Notes: generated from the letters alone by a model not told the origin. A stretch of DNA of 64,000 bases from Brachypterus glaber (GCA_958510825.1 OY294047.1:248001-312000); one strand, 5' to 3'. Shown: positions 12,101 to 23,646, counted from the stretch's first letter. Translations and numbers: made by a program.

Positions 12101-15100
12101 AAAAAGGATAGAAGACATACATACACTCCGACTTCCACAAAACCGAACAAATTCTGTATTTGTTCTTTGTTAAACAAATACAATATTTACTTTGCCGGGC
12201 GAAAAGTGTAACTATTATTTTTATTAAAGAAATTACTGGCGCCATCTAAATTTTAGTAGAATTATCTTATTCTACAGATTCACATTAGCTATGTTCGTTC
12301 GTGCCGCTCAGTGCTACACTTTCCGGCCAACCAAATAAATACTGTATTTATTTGGCTGGCTGGAAAGTGTAGCACAAATGAGATAGAGATAGGGTAGACG
12401 TCTTTTGTTTCATAATTCTAGTTGTAGAGAGCTCCATTAATGGTATGAATCCAATCATAAATCAAACATTGAACTTGATCGCAGAGTAAAAGGCCAAGGT
12501 GACCAAAACATAGAATTATGTTCGCAATTAACGCTGTTAGTCTAAAAATTTGGAAAAAATTGAATATTAATTACTATTAGTAATTTACAAATTAAACAAT
12601 CTTTCTGCATATATTAATTTTTTTAATAAAAATATATTTTTTTTTTAATATAAATGTATGTATAATATATTTATTTTTGTTTGAAATTTAATAAAAAAAA
12701 ATCAAAAAATTCTATTTAAAGCGACACTTTAAGCATCACAGTTATTAATAAACAAGCCGTGAAGATATGTAATGCTATGCATTCCATTATATACTATTCA
12801 CTATAAATGTTTCTTTGCATTCCAAAACTCGCCTCATCTACTTAACGTCCGTATGGTAATGGTATAATGCATTTTTCCAAATACTTTAAAAAAAAATAAC
12901 ATTTTTTTTTTAAAGATATTTTTTTGAAAAAAGAATTTTTGAAAAAAATAAATTCTAATTTCACTTTTTGTTTAAATTTTCTTTTTGCGAAAAACGATAA
13001 AAATTTGAAAAAATTTGGGGGGATTACTTTCAAAAACAATAGGGATCTTCCCCTCATAGAACTTGATTTTTCCTGAAAAGTCAATCCGATTATTCTTTCT
13101 TGAGTTATCGTGTCTACAAAAAACGTGGTATTAGACAGACGGACAGACGGACTTTTTCAAAGTTTCTTAGTTTTTCATAAAACACATTTGTGTCCAAGAA
13201 TTTTTTGTTTACGACGTTTTTTGGCGATTTTGGGAATTTCGAAAATAATAGTTCTACTATTCTAGCGCAGGCGCTGTGAATAGCTATAAACTAGTATAAT
13301 AAAAGAGTAAAAATAACCTTTTATGGCACCATTATAAATATTTTTTTTAAGTACCAGAAAATATTAGAGACATTAGACAAGAATACTGATACTTTGGAAG
13401 AGGCTATTTCCACGTCCGACGTACACGAAGCTATTTTCAAGTCCAGTATTTTTTTGCCGATTTTTAAAGCTTTTGTAGTATATTTTCGACAGGATTTTAT
13501 TCTCCTCGTTTAGCATGAAAAACACCAAACAAAATAAACTTTACATACATACACACACGTTAAAACCCTCCTTCCGTGTTACTGTAGTCTTGACTACACG
13601 TAGTCGGATAAAAAGAATGTAACTTTTACGCGTTAGTACCTAAAAAAACATCACATCACTTTTTGAAATTAAATTTCTATAATTAATTTTTTCTATTATT
13701 TGAAGGTAAAAAATCTTGTATATAACAAGTGCGAGATTGTATTTAACGCACTCCTAATTCACTATTTTAACTGTTTTTTCAGTGTTCGATTCATTTCCCA
13801 AGTTTCCAGTGGGAATCCTAACTGGGAACCACTACCAACTTGGAAACTTCGACGAATGCATAAACGCGAAACAGCCAATCACAGAGTCTGATGACCCGAA
13901 TGCGACGCCAAGAATCCAGGGCCAGTATTGCCTGCCCGACATTTATTTTCTGGACAAGCGGGATAATAACAGCAGTGGGTCCAGATTTACACCCAATATA
14001 GAAAGAAATGTAGGTATACAGGGTGTCCAACTTTTTACACTGCCTTATTAATAATACCTAAGTTATTTTAAGTTTTACATCGGCACTTAGTGCTACTAAG
14101 AGTGCCGATCTATTGAAATCTTCGCCGAAAAGTCAAAATCTTTGACCACGTTTTTTTTTCACATTTCTCGACGTTTTAGACAATTCTGTCTGGGTGTAAA
14201 CTCTCTAACTCCATTTCTACATGAGATATCGACTTTCGGTTTTTTGTATATTGTTTCTTATTGTATTCAAAAGAGCTGATTAGATTTTGGGGGTAAACGA
14301 TTGGGGGTAAGGGGGTAAAAATAGGGTAAAACTCCTATGTTTAGAGTTTTTTGTTTATAATTAAGGCAATTATTATTGTATTTGGTTAATTTAGCACTTA
14401 TATAAAAGATAATTTTAAATTGGTCAAAAAATGTTATAAACAACGTTTTCCTAAAACGAATTGTTTTCGAGATATTGACGTTTAAAGCAGTAAAAGGGTT
14501 TTTTAGCATATCTCACATATTTATAACCCGATTTCAAAAAATTATATTTGAAATAAAAGCTCTTTTTAAGCCCTATAAATATGTTTTATACAATTTTTGG
14601 CTAGAATATAATGTTTTGAAGTTTTAAAGTTAAAATCAAACAAAACACCTAGTTTGAGATTTGCAAACTAGATGGCTCTAGTGTACAATAGTGCCGATGT
14701 TTTGACAGGGTGCTTGCAACGTTTCATTTAAGTTATAAAAGATAATAATTTAATCGAAAAAGAAACTTAAATGGGATTAAAACGACTTTTAATTGTCCTA
14801 TTAAAACTTACCCCCTATAACTGATCCCCTTAGAACCTGTATTTTTTTTCAATTCTTGTATCTTGATGAGTTTGGACTTTATATAAAAATGACTAAATGA
14901 CCCAAATATCAAATTATATTAAAGAGTCTTTCTTTTTAAAATTTAAAGGTAGAAAGACGCCTTAACTTTAAAATAAATTAAATTTTAGTTTAAGGACAGA
15001 TTTGCATACAATAATTCTGTCCTCCATTGGGGAATATGTCTACCTTCCTCCTGCAACGTTCACGACTCAAAAATTTTCGTGGAAGAAATATTCAAATCAA

Positions 15101-18100
15101 TTATGAACGACATTGAGATTTTGAATGTTTCCCTTGAACAAAATAAATGTTACACTGACCACATAAAACCATGGAATGATTTGGAAATTGTTTATGGGTA
15201 AGTTTTTTTACTTTCCAGCAACCTTGGAGAAAAGAAAATTACGTTATGGCGAAAAAAAGTTTTCCAGATTTTTATGGGAATTATTCGATAAAAAAAATTG
15301 TAGACATGAATTCTTTCTAGGAGTAATCACTTAATATTTCTTTGGACTTTTCTTTAATATTACCTCCAAAAGTCTAGAAAATTACCTAAAAAAAAGTCCC
15401 ACGGCGCCTATGCTTGCAAATAAGGAATAAGTAAATTTTATACGAAAATCTAAATAATTTTCCGGGTTCAAGGAGGGCCCGGCGTCGGTTTTTTTATTTA
15501 AATTTGAGTTTTACTACACTGAATTAAAAAAAGGGCCAGAAATTAACAGAAGTAAAAAAAATATGAAAAAATTTTTGCGCCATTTTAATTCTTTTCGAGA
15601 TTTAGGGAAAAAATCAGATAAGGGCGTAATTTATTTTTTGTAATTTTGGGATGTTACTTTTTTATATTGACCGAAAGTAAATACTGATTATAAAAATATA
15701 TTTAATCAAAATTTCAAAACTCACGCATTTTCGCGAGAAAGTAGGTCGGTGGAACTGTGCCATTTTCAGTTATTTTTTTTTTAATTTGAATTGATTTTTT
15801 TTAGGTCAATAATTGGAGTTTTCTTATTACTGATAATTTTCGCCACCGTTTTCCATCTGTGGACCCTAAGAAAAAGACAAAACTACGTTGCCTACAATTT
15901 AGACACGGCCAGAGACAAATCTACACTGAAAGAAATAATCGTGTGCTTTTCGGTGATAAGAAACGTGCGAAAATTTCTGCAGACAAAACCGTCCGATTTG
16001 AATTTGGAATGCATTTGTGGAATAAAGTTTTTGTCGATGATTTTAATCATTTGTGGGCATACTTTAATTTTTTTGGTTGGTGGGCCTTTGGAGAATATTG
16101 AATTTATAAAAGAGGTAGGCATACGAAGAATAATATACCTAGATATTTAAATAGAAAAAAAAAAGTATAATAACACAAGTCTACAAAAAAAAATTATCTG
16201 TCCTAAGGTTCTAACCCATCTTTTACTATGTTTTTCAATGTGCTGAAACCGATTTCACTATAAAAAAAAGATTCATCGCGCAATTTTTTCACAAATCATA
16301 TATATAGAAAGAAATAAAGTCTCCGACGTAAGGGGGAGGAATCATTCGCGCTCTCTTCTTTCCGTCAAAAGCTTTATAAGGCGTGCGTGCCTGCAACGGG
16401 CCTCCCACTTGCACACACATTCCAAACATATTTCCCGTAGCCACAGATCCGTGCGTCAAACTATAAAGTGTATAAATTTCAATAAATATTGAAATTATAC
16501 ACTTTATAAACAATTTGTAAAAAAACTGCGCGATGAATCTTTTTTTTATGGCGAAATCGGCTTCAGCGCATCAAAAAACATAGGAAATGATGGGTTAGAA
16601 CCTCAGGACAGAGAATTTTTTTTTGTAGACTTGTGTTATTAACGTGGCAAAAATTCTACTCACACAGGTCGCGAAATATTACTTTTTCTACGACCACCTA
16701 TAAAAACAACAATTTTCACACAAAAGAGTAAGAAAGTTTCATATTTCAAACGCGTGCGAAATAAGATACACGCGCGGAAAAGCAAAAATTCGCTTGGTTC
16801 CTTTTAGATAACTTATCAAGGTTGACGCATCCACGTTCTGGAGATTTAGCGAAACTGCAGCTAGTGTATTTATTTTTCTGGCATTGTTACTTATTTTACT
16901 TAATTATTACTTATTGTTACTTAATTTTAACCAATTTAATGATTTAAATAATGACAATTTTATTTATAATGTACAGCCTGTTCCAGAACTCGCGTACCGA
17001 AATTTAAGAGGTGATTCTACATCCAAAAATATGAAAAAAAGTTTATATAAAGGTTGGTCCGGAAATGAGCCCTAAGGGAGCTACGGCCCTTCGAAGATGA
17101 CGTATTGAATGGGGAACAAAAAAAAGCACCAATAAAATTTTAATGCTGCAGGGTGATTCTTCATTTAAAACTGAGCAAAAAAGTATTATACACCAAAACA
17201 CCTAAATTTAATATTAAAGGAGTAATAGTCTTTTAAAAAGTTTTTGGTGGCACAAAATGTTACTTCCTCTTAATTGCATTTTTTTTTGATAACGGTTGCT
17301 CCTACAGTGTTACACTATATGATATTTTATATGTATTTTTACTCTAGAAATCTATATTTTTTACAACAAATCCAAAAAACATACACATAGAAAAGTTTGG
17401 GGCAAAAATGTTTTAAGCCTCATATATTTTGTCCGTCTGGGCACGCCTCTGGATAAATTAAAAAAATAAATTAACATAAACTCATTGCCCTTATTAATAC
17501 TAGTATACATGCAAAAGCTCGCCGCTCTAGCTTAAACGGTACCCGAGTTATTAATTAAAAACCTTATTTTTATTACAATTTTAAAGGGCCCTAGATCCCT
17601 TAGGGCTCATTTCCGGACCAACCTTTATAGGAACTTTTTTTATATTTTTGGATCTAGAATCACCTCTTTAATTTTGGCATGCCAGTTATGGATCACCCTG
17701 TATTATAAATATAAATAATATTTTAAATAATTATATTTTTGTTGAGGTCGTAGGGAAAATCGTGTAGATAACTTGTCGGAAAGTATCTTTGTTGCAATCG
17801 CGACGTTTCCGTACTCGCCGCTGCGCGGCTCGTGCTAAACATTCGTTTTTTCTAACTGTAATAGAAAAAAGTTTTAAATTACAACAAATGTTTTACGATG
17901 TATTTTGCGTTGAAAACAAAAATTAAAAATATTAAAATTTAATTTTTTATTCATAAAAAAAAATTCTTTTATATGTAATAAAACTAACTGGGTTTGATAA
18001 ACTCTACATAACTGACCTTGTACCTTACCATTTTTGTAATCCGCATGGTAAGCACTCAGGCTACTAAAAGCTAAAATGAAGAATAGTCGATTATAAATTA

Positions 18101-21100
18101 TAATCCGATTTCAAAAAATTGTATTTTAAATGAAAGCCCTATAAAAAATGCTATATACAGTTTTTTGCTAAAATATAACGTTTTTGAGATACAGACTTTC
18201 ATACTTTAATAAATTATGCAGGTGTATTCATGGTTGCCTATTCACGTGAACACACAACTTTCCTTTTCACAACGTTTCAAATTAGAGCCTAGTGTTTTGA
18301 CAAGGTGCTTGCAACTGTTCAGCTGGTTTATTCACAAATTAAGAATAAAATTATATAATCATTTAAAAATATTTAAAATTTTTATATAGGTATTTGAATT
18401 TTGTTTCTATTTTTAAATTTATTTTTGCACAAAATATTCTCTTTGTCCCCACAAAATTATAATTTATAATTTTGTGTTTTTTTTTTGTTTTTATTTTTTT
18501 TTCTAGAAATCGGTACAAGTCTCAAATTCATTTGCTTTCAATAATACATTACTGGTGGATACATTTTTAACCATCAGTGGATTTTTGATGTGCCGTTTGC
18601 TTTTACTAGAACTGGACAAAAGAAAAGGAAAACTGAATTTTCTTATTCTATACATTTCGAGATATATAAGGTAATTATTATCAATTTATATTTAAAATGC
18701 GGTAATTACGAATTTTTTTCAAAATGGAACAAGAAAGCAAAATCATAATATTCACTATTGACTATTTCACAAGTGCAAATTATATAAGTGAATATAGTGC
18801 AATAAAGAATAATTACCTTGCACTAGTGCAATAATTACCTTATTTATTACTTTCCCCATGGAAAGTCTTAGTAAAAAAAAATCAAAAAAAAATTATTGTC
18901 TGTTTTTACGTTTCTGGACGTTGTATATCCAAAAAATATGATTTCCGTCAAAAAAAAATTTGTCTGTCGGTCTGTGTGTCAAGAAAATTTGTGACCACGT
19001 TAACTCAAGAAACACCTAAGAATTTCTAAAAACAAAACAGAATAATATATAGATATCTGAAAAGCTAGGAGGGGGCACTGCCCCCCCTGCCCCCTTCGGG
19101 GCGCGCATGGTTATATTATGAATATTTTCGAATTCTAGAATTCTATATTTTGTGTAAATAAATATTAAAAAAAACAGTAAAAGGGTTTTCCTAGGGAAAG
19201 CCTTATTAAAAACAGGGCTTATCTAAGGCATTTGTGCAGGGGCGCGCCTGAACTGACCCCGGAAAAATATGTGACCACAATAACATGAGAACGCTTTGGT
19301 TAGTTAAAAGTTAAAAATATTTTTTGTTTTTTTTTTTAATGTTGTCATTTTATTCTGTTTAGACTGACTCCATCCTATGTAGTTGTAATAGGCCTTTATT
19401 GTTCATTTTTACCACGATTAGGCAGTGGACCTTTGTGGAACTCCAGAATTGGTTTGGAGCAAGAACGATGCATGAAATCTTACTGGACTAATTTGTTGTA
19501 TATTAATAATTATGTAAATACTGAATATTTGGTAAGTACATACAGTTTTTGATGTAATACTATATTTAAATTCATTATAAAACAATAAACGATGTTTTTG
19601 GGCCCATAATAACACACAAAATGGGTGTGATTTCGAGCTCAATACAATATGATTGTATTAACAATATTTTTAGATAAGTACTTAATATTGCCATCACGAT
19701 TACTTGATAACTATTTAAGCTAAGGACTTCAAATACAGAATACAGATTGATTTACTGATAAAAAAATCTATGTTTAAAATTTTAAGTTCTTAGCTCAAAT
19801 GGTTCGTGAGTAATCGTACTTACAAGATTATATTCATAAGTCTAAAGACTGTGCATATAAATCTATAATTATAGATAGAGGTAAAAACTAACTTACTGAC
19901 TATTACCTGATGGGATTTTTATGGTTAAGAAAGTATCAGGATTATTCAGCTATAAGAAAGTACACTTACAAAGATACTACTAGAAACTTATGATAATCCG
20001 GGCGAAATAGGACAATAAGGTTTTATTGCACACTTTAAGAGCTTAATATAATTGGTAAAAATAAAAATGTTACAAAAGCTGTTCAGATCAGACGCTGGGT
20101 TTAGGGATAATCCTAGACAATTGTCTAGACAGGCTTTGAATAATCCTAAAAGCAGTCAAATTTGGTTCTTATTTTAGTTGTTCATTGGCCATAATTTATA
20201 GCCCATGATGGCAATTCTAGGTTTTCTAATAAATCCCCATGTATCCATGTCTCAAAGTAACACAACGTATATATTTTTTTAGAATTTATAGGAATATTGC
20301 ATGTACATGTACATAATATTCCTATAAAATTGCAAAATTACAAGTTAAATCTCTTAAATTTTACGTGCACCTGCTTGGTAATATATTACCTGTGATTTAG
20401 AATGTAAATTTACACCTTTTTTGTACAGTGTACCTATAAATTTTTTAAAACTTTCCAATTACTTTTCCCGAGGGAAGTCTGGACTGGAATTATTTCGGCA
20501 CAAATCGGGGTGGGGTAAGGGAGGGAAACAAGCCAAAGCTATTAAAAAAAAGTGTTTTCGAATTTTTTTGGTTTATTTTAGTGTATGTTTCAATCATGGT
20601 ATCTGGCAGTGGACTACCATCTATTTATCATTGCTCCATTCATAATTTATCCCCTTTGGAGGTGGAGTAAATTTGGAGAAACACTGTTACTTGCGTCCGT
20701 TGGAGTGGGGATAGCAATTCCTTTCTGGATAACTTACAGGGATAATCTGGATCCAACATTGTTAGCCTTTCCACCGTAAGTATTTAATATAACTACCCTA
20801 CAGGGTACGTTTATATATAACAATTTTCCGGTTCAAATACACTAGGGCCCCCTACCCATTTAAAAAAATGTCCCCCCGCGCCCCTTGTCCACATTTAATG
20901 AGTTAAGAGGGGGTGACTTTTGGACCGGACGGTGTATGTAAATAGTTAAATTTTTAAATTTTAATATCTCGGCTCAGGGCATCTAATTTTGAGTGTGAGG
21001 CACCGTTTTAAAGATATTTTTTACCAAATTAACTAAAAGTTTCCTGTTCGAATTTTTATACTTGAAAATATAATAACCCTAGCTATCTTTGATTTTTTAG

Positions 21101-22664
21101 GGAAGTAACGGATGTGTCAACAAACGCTTACTTTGTAACATCATACATTAAAACGCATATGCGTTCTAGTTCCTATTTTATTGGCTTATTCTTTGGGTAC
21201 ATCATTCACAGAATTCAGTCATCTGGGTAAGTACACGCACAAATTTTTAATAATATTAGAGACCTTTTCTAAATTTGTAGAAAAAATATTGTACATAATA
21301 CGTGGAAAATTGCGCTTTAGTCATGTGTTGTATTGTCAAATTTTCCACACGTTACGTGTTTTTTTGTTTTTAGTTCAAAAATTCCTTGTTATATAATATG
21401 GATAGGAAATATAGTCGCCATAATTTGCAGTTTATTATCCTTATTTTCGATCGTCATATTTTTTTACCCGGATCACGATGGCACTGCTTTGGAATCAGCA
21501 ATATATGCTTCCTTGCACAGAGTTGCTTGGTGCTTATCCATGGGCTGGGTAATGGTGATATGTATCACAGATAATGCAGGTAATATTTTAATTCAATTGA
21601 ATTACTTTTATAGGAAAAATAGTGTAAATTACTCAGGGGAAAGCGTTTTTCCACAAAAAAAATTGTCGAACTAGTTCGCGCATTTATTTTTCACGTGGCG
21701 ATATCCAAGTTTAAAAATATCAGCAATTTTTGTTTTAAGGGGACTTTTCGTTTCATAATTGGAAAAAAATAAGCTTTTTAATTTTTTTTTTTAAGAATAT
21801 TGTTATTATTGAACTGATTTCTTTTGGACATATTTATAAAACATATTAAGAATATAATTTTTTTTTTTTTTGCATTTTTAGTACAACTTGACCACTTCAG
21901 AGGGTCCAAAAGACACTTTTTAAACGGCTCCACAGTTTTTGGGCTTCCTGTAACACAAAGAGTAAAAATTCCAACGGGATTCTATTCATAAGAATAAACA
22001 CTAGTAACTAAATCTAAAAATATTCTATTTTTAGTATTTTTATCATTTTTTAAACATTTTTCTGAAAAATGAAAAAAAAAAGCCATTAAATTTTTTTCCA
22101 ATTATAAAACGAAAAGTCCCCTTAAATACCTTTCCATTTTTAGCAATCATCAACAAATTCCTGTCATGGAAATTTTTCATTCCATTCAGCAGATTAACCT
22201 ATTGCGCATATTTGGCAAATGGATTCATCGAAATCTACCATCTGGGCACTTTGCGTCAAAACTCGTATCTGAATCTTTACGAAATGGTGTGCAGAGTTTT
22301 GGCCCATATTGTTTTGACGTTGTTGGCCGCTTTTGTACTTTGCATTCTTTTTGAATCGCCCATACATGGATTGGAAAAAATATTATTAATGAGAGGTAGG
22401 TAACAATTTTTTTTATATACTAATTATACATAGGTTTCATCTACAGTAAATTATCAGATGTAGTACCTTCACTTCACGTAGGTGCAGAGTAATACCGAAA
22501 TACCGGCACTTGTTTTATGGAAAAACAGACAAAAAATAAGGCACATGAGATTATTTTATTTTATTGAATTATTTTTTTCTTATATGATTCCTATTCTTTT
22601 TACAGACAAAATAAAAGAACAAAGGAAAAACTCAACTCTTAGGCCAATAGAAGAAACTTCTTGA
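5972..22664 (+). CDS. Nose resistant to fluoxetine (NRF-6)-like membrane acyltransferase, complete
   Basis: Twelve exons join in phase: 5972-6149, 8790-9017, 13783-14009, 14995-15197, 15805-16114, 18507-18670, 19363-19531, 20582-20775, 21101-21226, 21374-21579, 22144-22395 and 22606-22664. They give 771 aa, the usual size for the family. All introns are GT-AG. A signal peptide (LVILIFFCLKTQSVFG) leads into the extracellular NRF domain, with Cys-rich motifs such as NFDECINAK, GQYCLPDIYF and HWGICLPSSCNVHD. The acyltransferase_3 multipass region follows: ICGHTLIFLVGG, SGFLMCRLL, SYWTNLLYINNY, SWYLAVDYHLF, YFIGLFFGYIIHRIQSSG and the last membrane helices in exon 11. In C. elegans, family members act in lipid and drug transport. 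The substrate here is unknown. Exon 1 was chosen because its n-region (MIARARKK) makes a normal signal peptide. A rival exon 1 lies at 7,149. Confidence 0.92.
6221..6947. mobile_element. TIR element between the two first-exon copies
   Basis: 'accaaaagttgcctttac' then 'tatagaacataaccagta' on the left is inverted as 'tactggttatgttctagaa' then 'taaagggaacttttgtgcgc' on the right. The arms extend into 'gttttgattccc'. It is about 730 bp with no transposase. It contains a family D MITE (6,470-6,670) and a directly repeated block ('gggggt..agttg..' and 'ttattatcagattc') at 6,355-6,440 and 6,690-6,795. Confidence 0.7.
6470..6670. mobile_element. MITE family D, copy 2 (nested)
   Basis: It opens 'agtattacgtaacgcaaatt' and closes 'aatttgcgttacgtaata'. 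Internally 'ggctgtagagatttcat' then 'attttggttagcc' is opposed to 'agccaaaatgtgaaatttct'. It lies inside the 6,221-6,947 element. The flanks 'atatacaaatt' on both sides look like a target duplication or a repeat of the host element. Confidence 0.7.
6951..7187 (+). mobile_element. Non-LTR retrotransposon RT fragment, joined to exon copy b
   Basis: The frame at 6,951-7,025 reads NLKNKISSGLDEIPVTLIKF, the fingers region of insect LINE reverse transcriptases. After an AT-microsatellite, 7,082-7,187 reads KKGDSKLQ, then (frameshifted) NYRPISLLSSFSKKIETAMA then SRPVDFF, the hallmark NYRPISLLS block of jockey-like RTs. It is internally deleted and cannot be functional. Its reading frame runs straight into duplicated exon 1b. 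Confidence 0.8.
7149..7341 (+). CDS. NRF gene first exon, copy b (LINE-fused alternative start)
   Basis: The exon body (SSLVILIFFCSKTQSVFG then KNEAAVMSLHPASNV) is a near copy of exon 1a and ends in the same phase at 'CG|gtaaat'. Its only in-frame ATG (7,149) belongs to the upstream reverse-transcriptase fragment. A protein started here would carry 13-14 LINE-derived residues (MASRPVDFFTVNK) ahead of the hydrophobic core. It could be an alternative first exon with its own promoter, or a dead copy. Its intact frame and donor favour at least recent origin. Confidence 0.5.
7660..8215. repeat. Repeat family F, partial copy
   Basis: The blocks 'aaaggggggtcgtgtgatag' then 'atcattttaaa', and 'aaagttaaaggggcggactt' then 'ttgacacgcac', recur in the complete TIR element at 57,453-58,135 ('gggggtcgtgtatagatc', 'aaaagttaagaggggttgac'). 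This copy lacks a clear left end. A third fragment lies at 20,870-20,945. Confidence 0.55.
8271..8329 (+). pseudogene. Degenerate extra copy of NRF exon 2
   Basis: A good acceptor ('tgtctcgtag') is followed by codons for DKQMEAENRTSRMLKDDLK and then TAA. This mirrors the start of functional exon 2 at 8,790 (DKIEMDAENRTSRMLEEAND). Homology resumes faintly at 'ttttcccagaag'. If spliced to exon 1 it would stop the protein after 18 codons. It is therefore either a dead tandem copy or an exon that triggers decay. Confidence 0.7.
8470..8640 (+). repeat. Interspersed repeat family A, copy 3 (truncated)
   Basis: It carries the family's hairpin end, 'acatcggcactcagtgcta' then 'ctaagattgccgatgta', followed by 'ttgaaatcttcgccgaaaa' and 'ctcgacgttttagacc'. 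The rest of the element is missing. Confidence 0.75.
8851..8884 (+). repeat. (AAT)n microsatellite inside NRF exon 2
   Basis: Eleven consecutive Asn codons (AAT with one AAC) lie in the extracellular N-terminal part of the NRF-like protein, between LEEANDL and VDVSFPRSLD. Trinucleotide slippage would keep the frame. The run is absent from the degenerate exon copy at 8,271. Confidence 0.9.
9789..10557. mobile_element. TIR element in NRF intron 2
   Basis: The left end 'ttaaccctccgttaaccagg' then 't...acgtggggttta' is inverted at the right end as 'ggggtttgtcacacccc' then 'acctggttaattaagggtta'. It is about 770 bp with no open frame of note. The interval 9,018-9,788 is intronic AT-rich DNA with nothing recognisable. 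Confidence 0.6.
10697..11124. mobile_element. Foldback/TIR element in NRF intron 2
   Basis: The ends read 'acacggaaaaaaaaattata' with 'gcgctataac' on the left, and the inverse of 'acacggaaagaaattagt' with 'gcgctatac' on the right. The interior holds the AT-rich words 'ataatcact' and 'ttataat'. It is non-coding. Confidence 0.5.
12040..12430 (+). repeat. Interspersed repeat family E, copy 1
   Basis: A unit of about 390 bp recurs inverted at 49,230-49,620. Shared blocks are 'tctcccgttagattagaca', 'tagatggcgcc' in complement, 'cattagctatgttcgttcgt' then 'gccgctcagtgctacacttt', and 'gtagacgtcttttgtttca'. It contains two internal hairpins built on 'aacaaatac' and 'gtatttgtt', and on 'ccaaataaatactg' and 'tatttatttgg'. 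Confidence 0.8.
12850..13285 (-). repeat. Interspersed repeat family C, copy 2
   Basis: This is the reverse of the 3,744-4,140 copy. It carries 'atagggatcttcccctcata' then 'gaacttgatttttcctgaaa', 'ttgagttatcgtg', 'agacagacggacagacgg' and 'ggcgctgtgaat'. It lies in NRF intron 2. An 80-codon open frame on the minus strand is an AT-rich artefact. Confidence 0.75.
14076..14740 (+). repeat. Interspersed repeat family A, copy 4 (near full length)
   Basis: It starts with the hairpin 'acatcggcacttagtgcta' then 'ctaagagtgccgat'. It then runs through 'ttcgccgaaaagtcaaaatc', the (C/T)GTCTG region and 'attagattttgggggtaaac', and ends 'agtgccgatgttttgac' then 'agggtgcttgcaacg'. It lies in NRF intron 3 and is very similar to 28,013-28,722. 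Confidence 0.85.
16168..16641. mobile_element. Foldback element in NRF intron 5 (about 130-bp arms)
   Basis: Left arm blocks 'taataacacaagtctac', 'gttctaacccatc' and 'gattcatcgcgca' are inverted on the right as 'tgcgcgatgaatc', 'gatgggttagaac' and 'gtagacttgtgttatta'. A second small palindrome, 'ctataaagtgtataaatttc' then 'aataaatattgaaattatac' and so on, sits at 16,463-16,510. No coding sequence is present. Confidence 0.75.
16972..17703. mobile_element. TIR element in NRF intron 5 (about 120-bp TIRs)
   Basis: The left TIR includes 'aagaggtgattctacatcc', 'ataaaggttggtccggaaat' and 'gagccctaaggga'. The right TIR carries their exact complements. The ends resemble 'ta|cagggtgatcc', suggesting TA-flanked insertion as in Tc1/mariner-type MITEs. 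It is about 730 bp and non-autonomous. Confidence 0.8.
18090..18330 (+). repeat. Interspersed repeat family A, copy 5 (3' part)
   Basis: It retains 'ataatccgatttcaaaaaat' through 'agtgttttgacaaggtgctt' then 'gcaactgttcagctggtt', the end opposite the hairpin. It lies in NRF intron 5. Between 18,840 and 19,330 are further AT-rich repeat pieces with 'gtctgtcggtctgtgtgtc' and 'gtgaccacgttaactcaaga'. Confidence 0.7.
21735..22125. mobile_element. TTAA-flanked piggyBac-like MITE in NRF intron 10
   Basis: 'TTAAggggacttttcgttt' then 'cataattggaaaaa' at the left is inverted at the right as 'ttttccaattataaaacg' then 'aaaagtccccTTAA'. The TIRs are about 35 bp and are bounded by TTAA on both sides, the signature target of piggyBac elements. 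The element is 391 bp including both TTAA sites. It carries a usable splice acceptor and an open frame, described separately. Confidence 0.75.
21882..21991 (+). CDS. Candidate alternative last exon of the NRF gene, inside the MITE
   Basis: A long pyrimidine tract and 'gcatttttag' are followed by a frame that joins exon 10 in phase (G|TA). It reads VQLDHFRGSKRHFLNGSTVF then GLPVTQRVKIPTGFYS, then TAA. AATAAA begins 2 nt after the stop (21,993-21,998). Use of this exon would replace the last two exons and remove the final membrane helices, leaving a shortened acyltransferase with a 36-residue new tail. I do not recognise the peptide. Usage is inferred from splice signals only. Confidence 0.4.
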
Positions 22665-22920
22665 TTAGGGAATTAAAGAAACTGGTTAAAAGATTATGTA
22701 ATTTAGGTAAAAATTAAGATATTTATTACCAGTGATAACTACATAGACATGTATAACAATACGTGTTTTATATAACACATATCGGGTGATAATTATAATT
22801 TGTCATGGACAAAGCTGTTTAAAAAATAAGATTGTCATTAATTTATAATTAATATTTAGTAATGGGTAAGAAATTTAAATTTTAAGTTTATATTGAATAG
22901 GTTTTTGTTGTTCCTTTTAT

Positions 22921-23646
22921 ATACCGACTTGTAAATTTCGAAACATCGTATCTCAAAATTTTTGAACATCTGCTATATCCTGGACATAGGCGGACATTTG
23001 GATATCCATGGGATATCTACTGTCAATCCACGATATCCACTGGATATACTGCATATCCAGAAAGTATATTCCCTGGATATCTACTAGTTATTATGTGCTA
23101 TCTGGGTAATTAACTCTGTAAATGATGAATGATAACATACAGGGTGATCATTTGAAAACGAGTATTTTTATTTAATAATTTTTTCTAATGGGTAATGAAA
23201 TTTTAAGCTATTGTTGTAAATATTTTGTTCCAATTATTTTAAAATTAAATCATCTACCACTATGTTATTATTATTATTATTATTTATTATTAAATTAATT
23301 TTTTTAACCAAAAGATGGAATTTTTTAAGCTCTTTGAAATTACGAATCAGAAGATTCCCTATTTAGATTTCAATGTTGGGTTGGCTGGGTGTTTGGGGGT
23401 GAGAGATACAACCCGTAAAACTATATACTTGAGTTTCCCCCTTGTTGCTTAGTTTGAGAGATATTTAGAGGCTCGTTTTCAAATGAGCACCCTGTATAAA
23501 AAGTCCAAGTAACTACATATTCCAATTAGTTTATAAGTTACATTATATTTGAGTAATAAATTAGAGTTTGGACAGAGGTGATTAATACAAGGAACCGAAA
23601 ATTGATTTTTTGAGATAAGAGGTTTCGAAATATACAAGTCGATATA
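22921..23646. mobile_element. TIR element downstream of the NRF gene
   Basis: Left 'cgacttgtaaatttcgaaac' then 'atcgtatctcaaaa' is inverted on the right as 'ttttgagataagaggtttcg' then 'aaatatacaagtcg'. A piece of the same end occurs at 11,678-11,715. The interior holds the GGATATCC-rich patch (22,975-23,100) and a nested MITE (23,138-23,496). Confidence 0.7.
23138..23496. mobile_element. Nested MITE, about 25-bp TIRs, TA-flanked
   Basis: 'ta|cagggtgatcatttgaa' then 'aacgag' at the left matches the complement of 'ctcgttttcaaatgagca' then 'ccctg|ta' at the right. It is non-coding and lies within 22,921-23,646. The remainder up to 25,135 holds (GTCT)-module repeat pieces at 24,180-24,420 and half of a family G element at 24,690-24,900. 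Confidence 0.8.
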
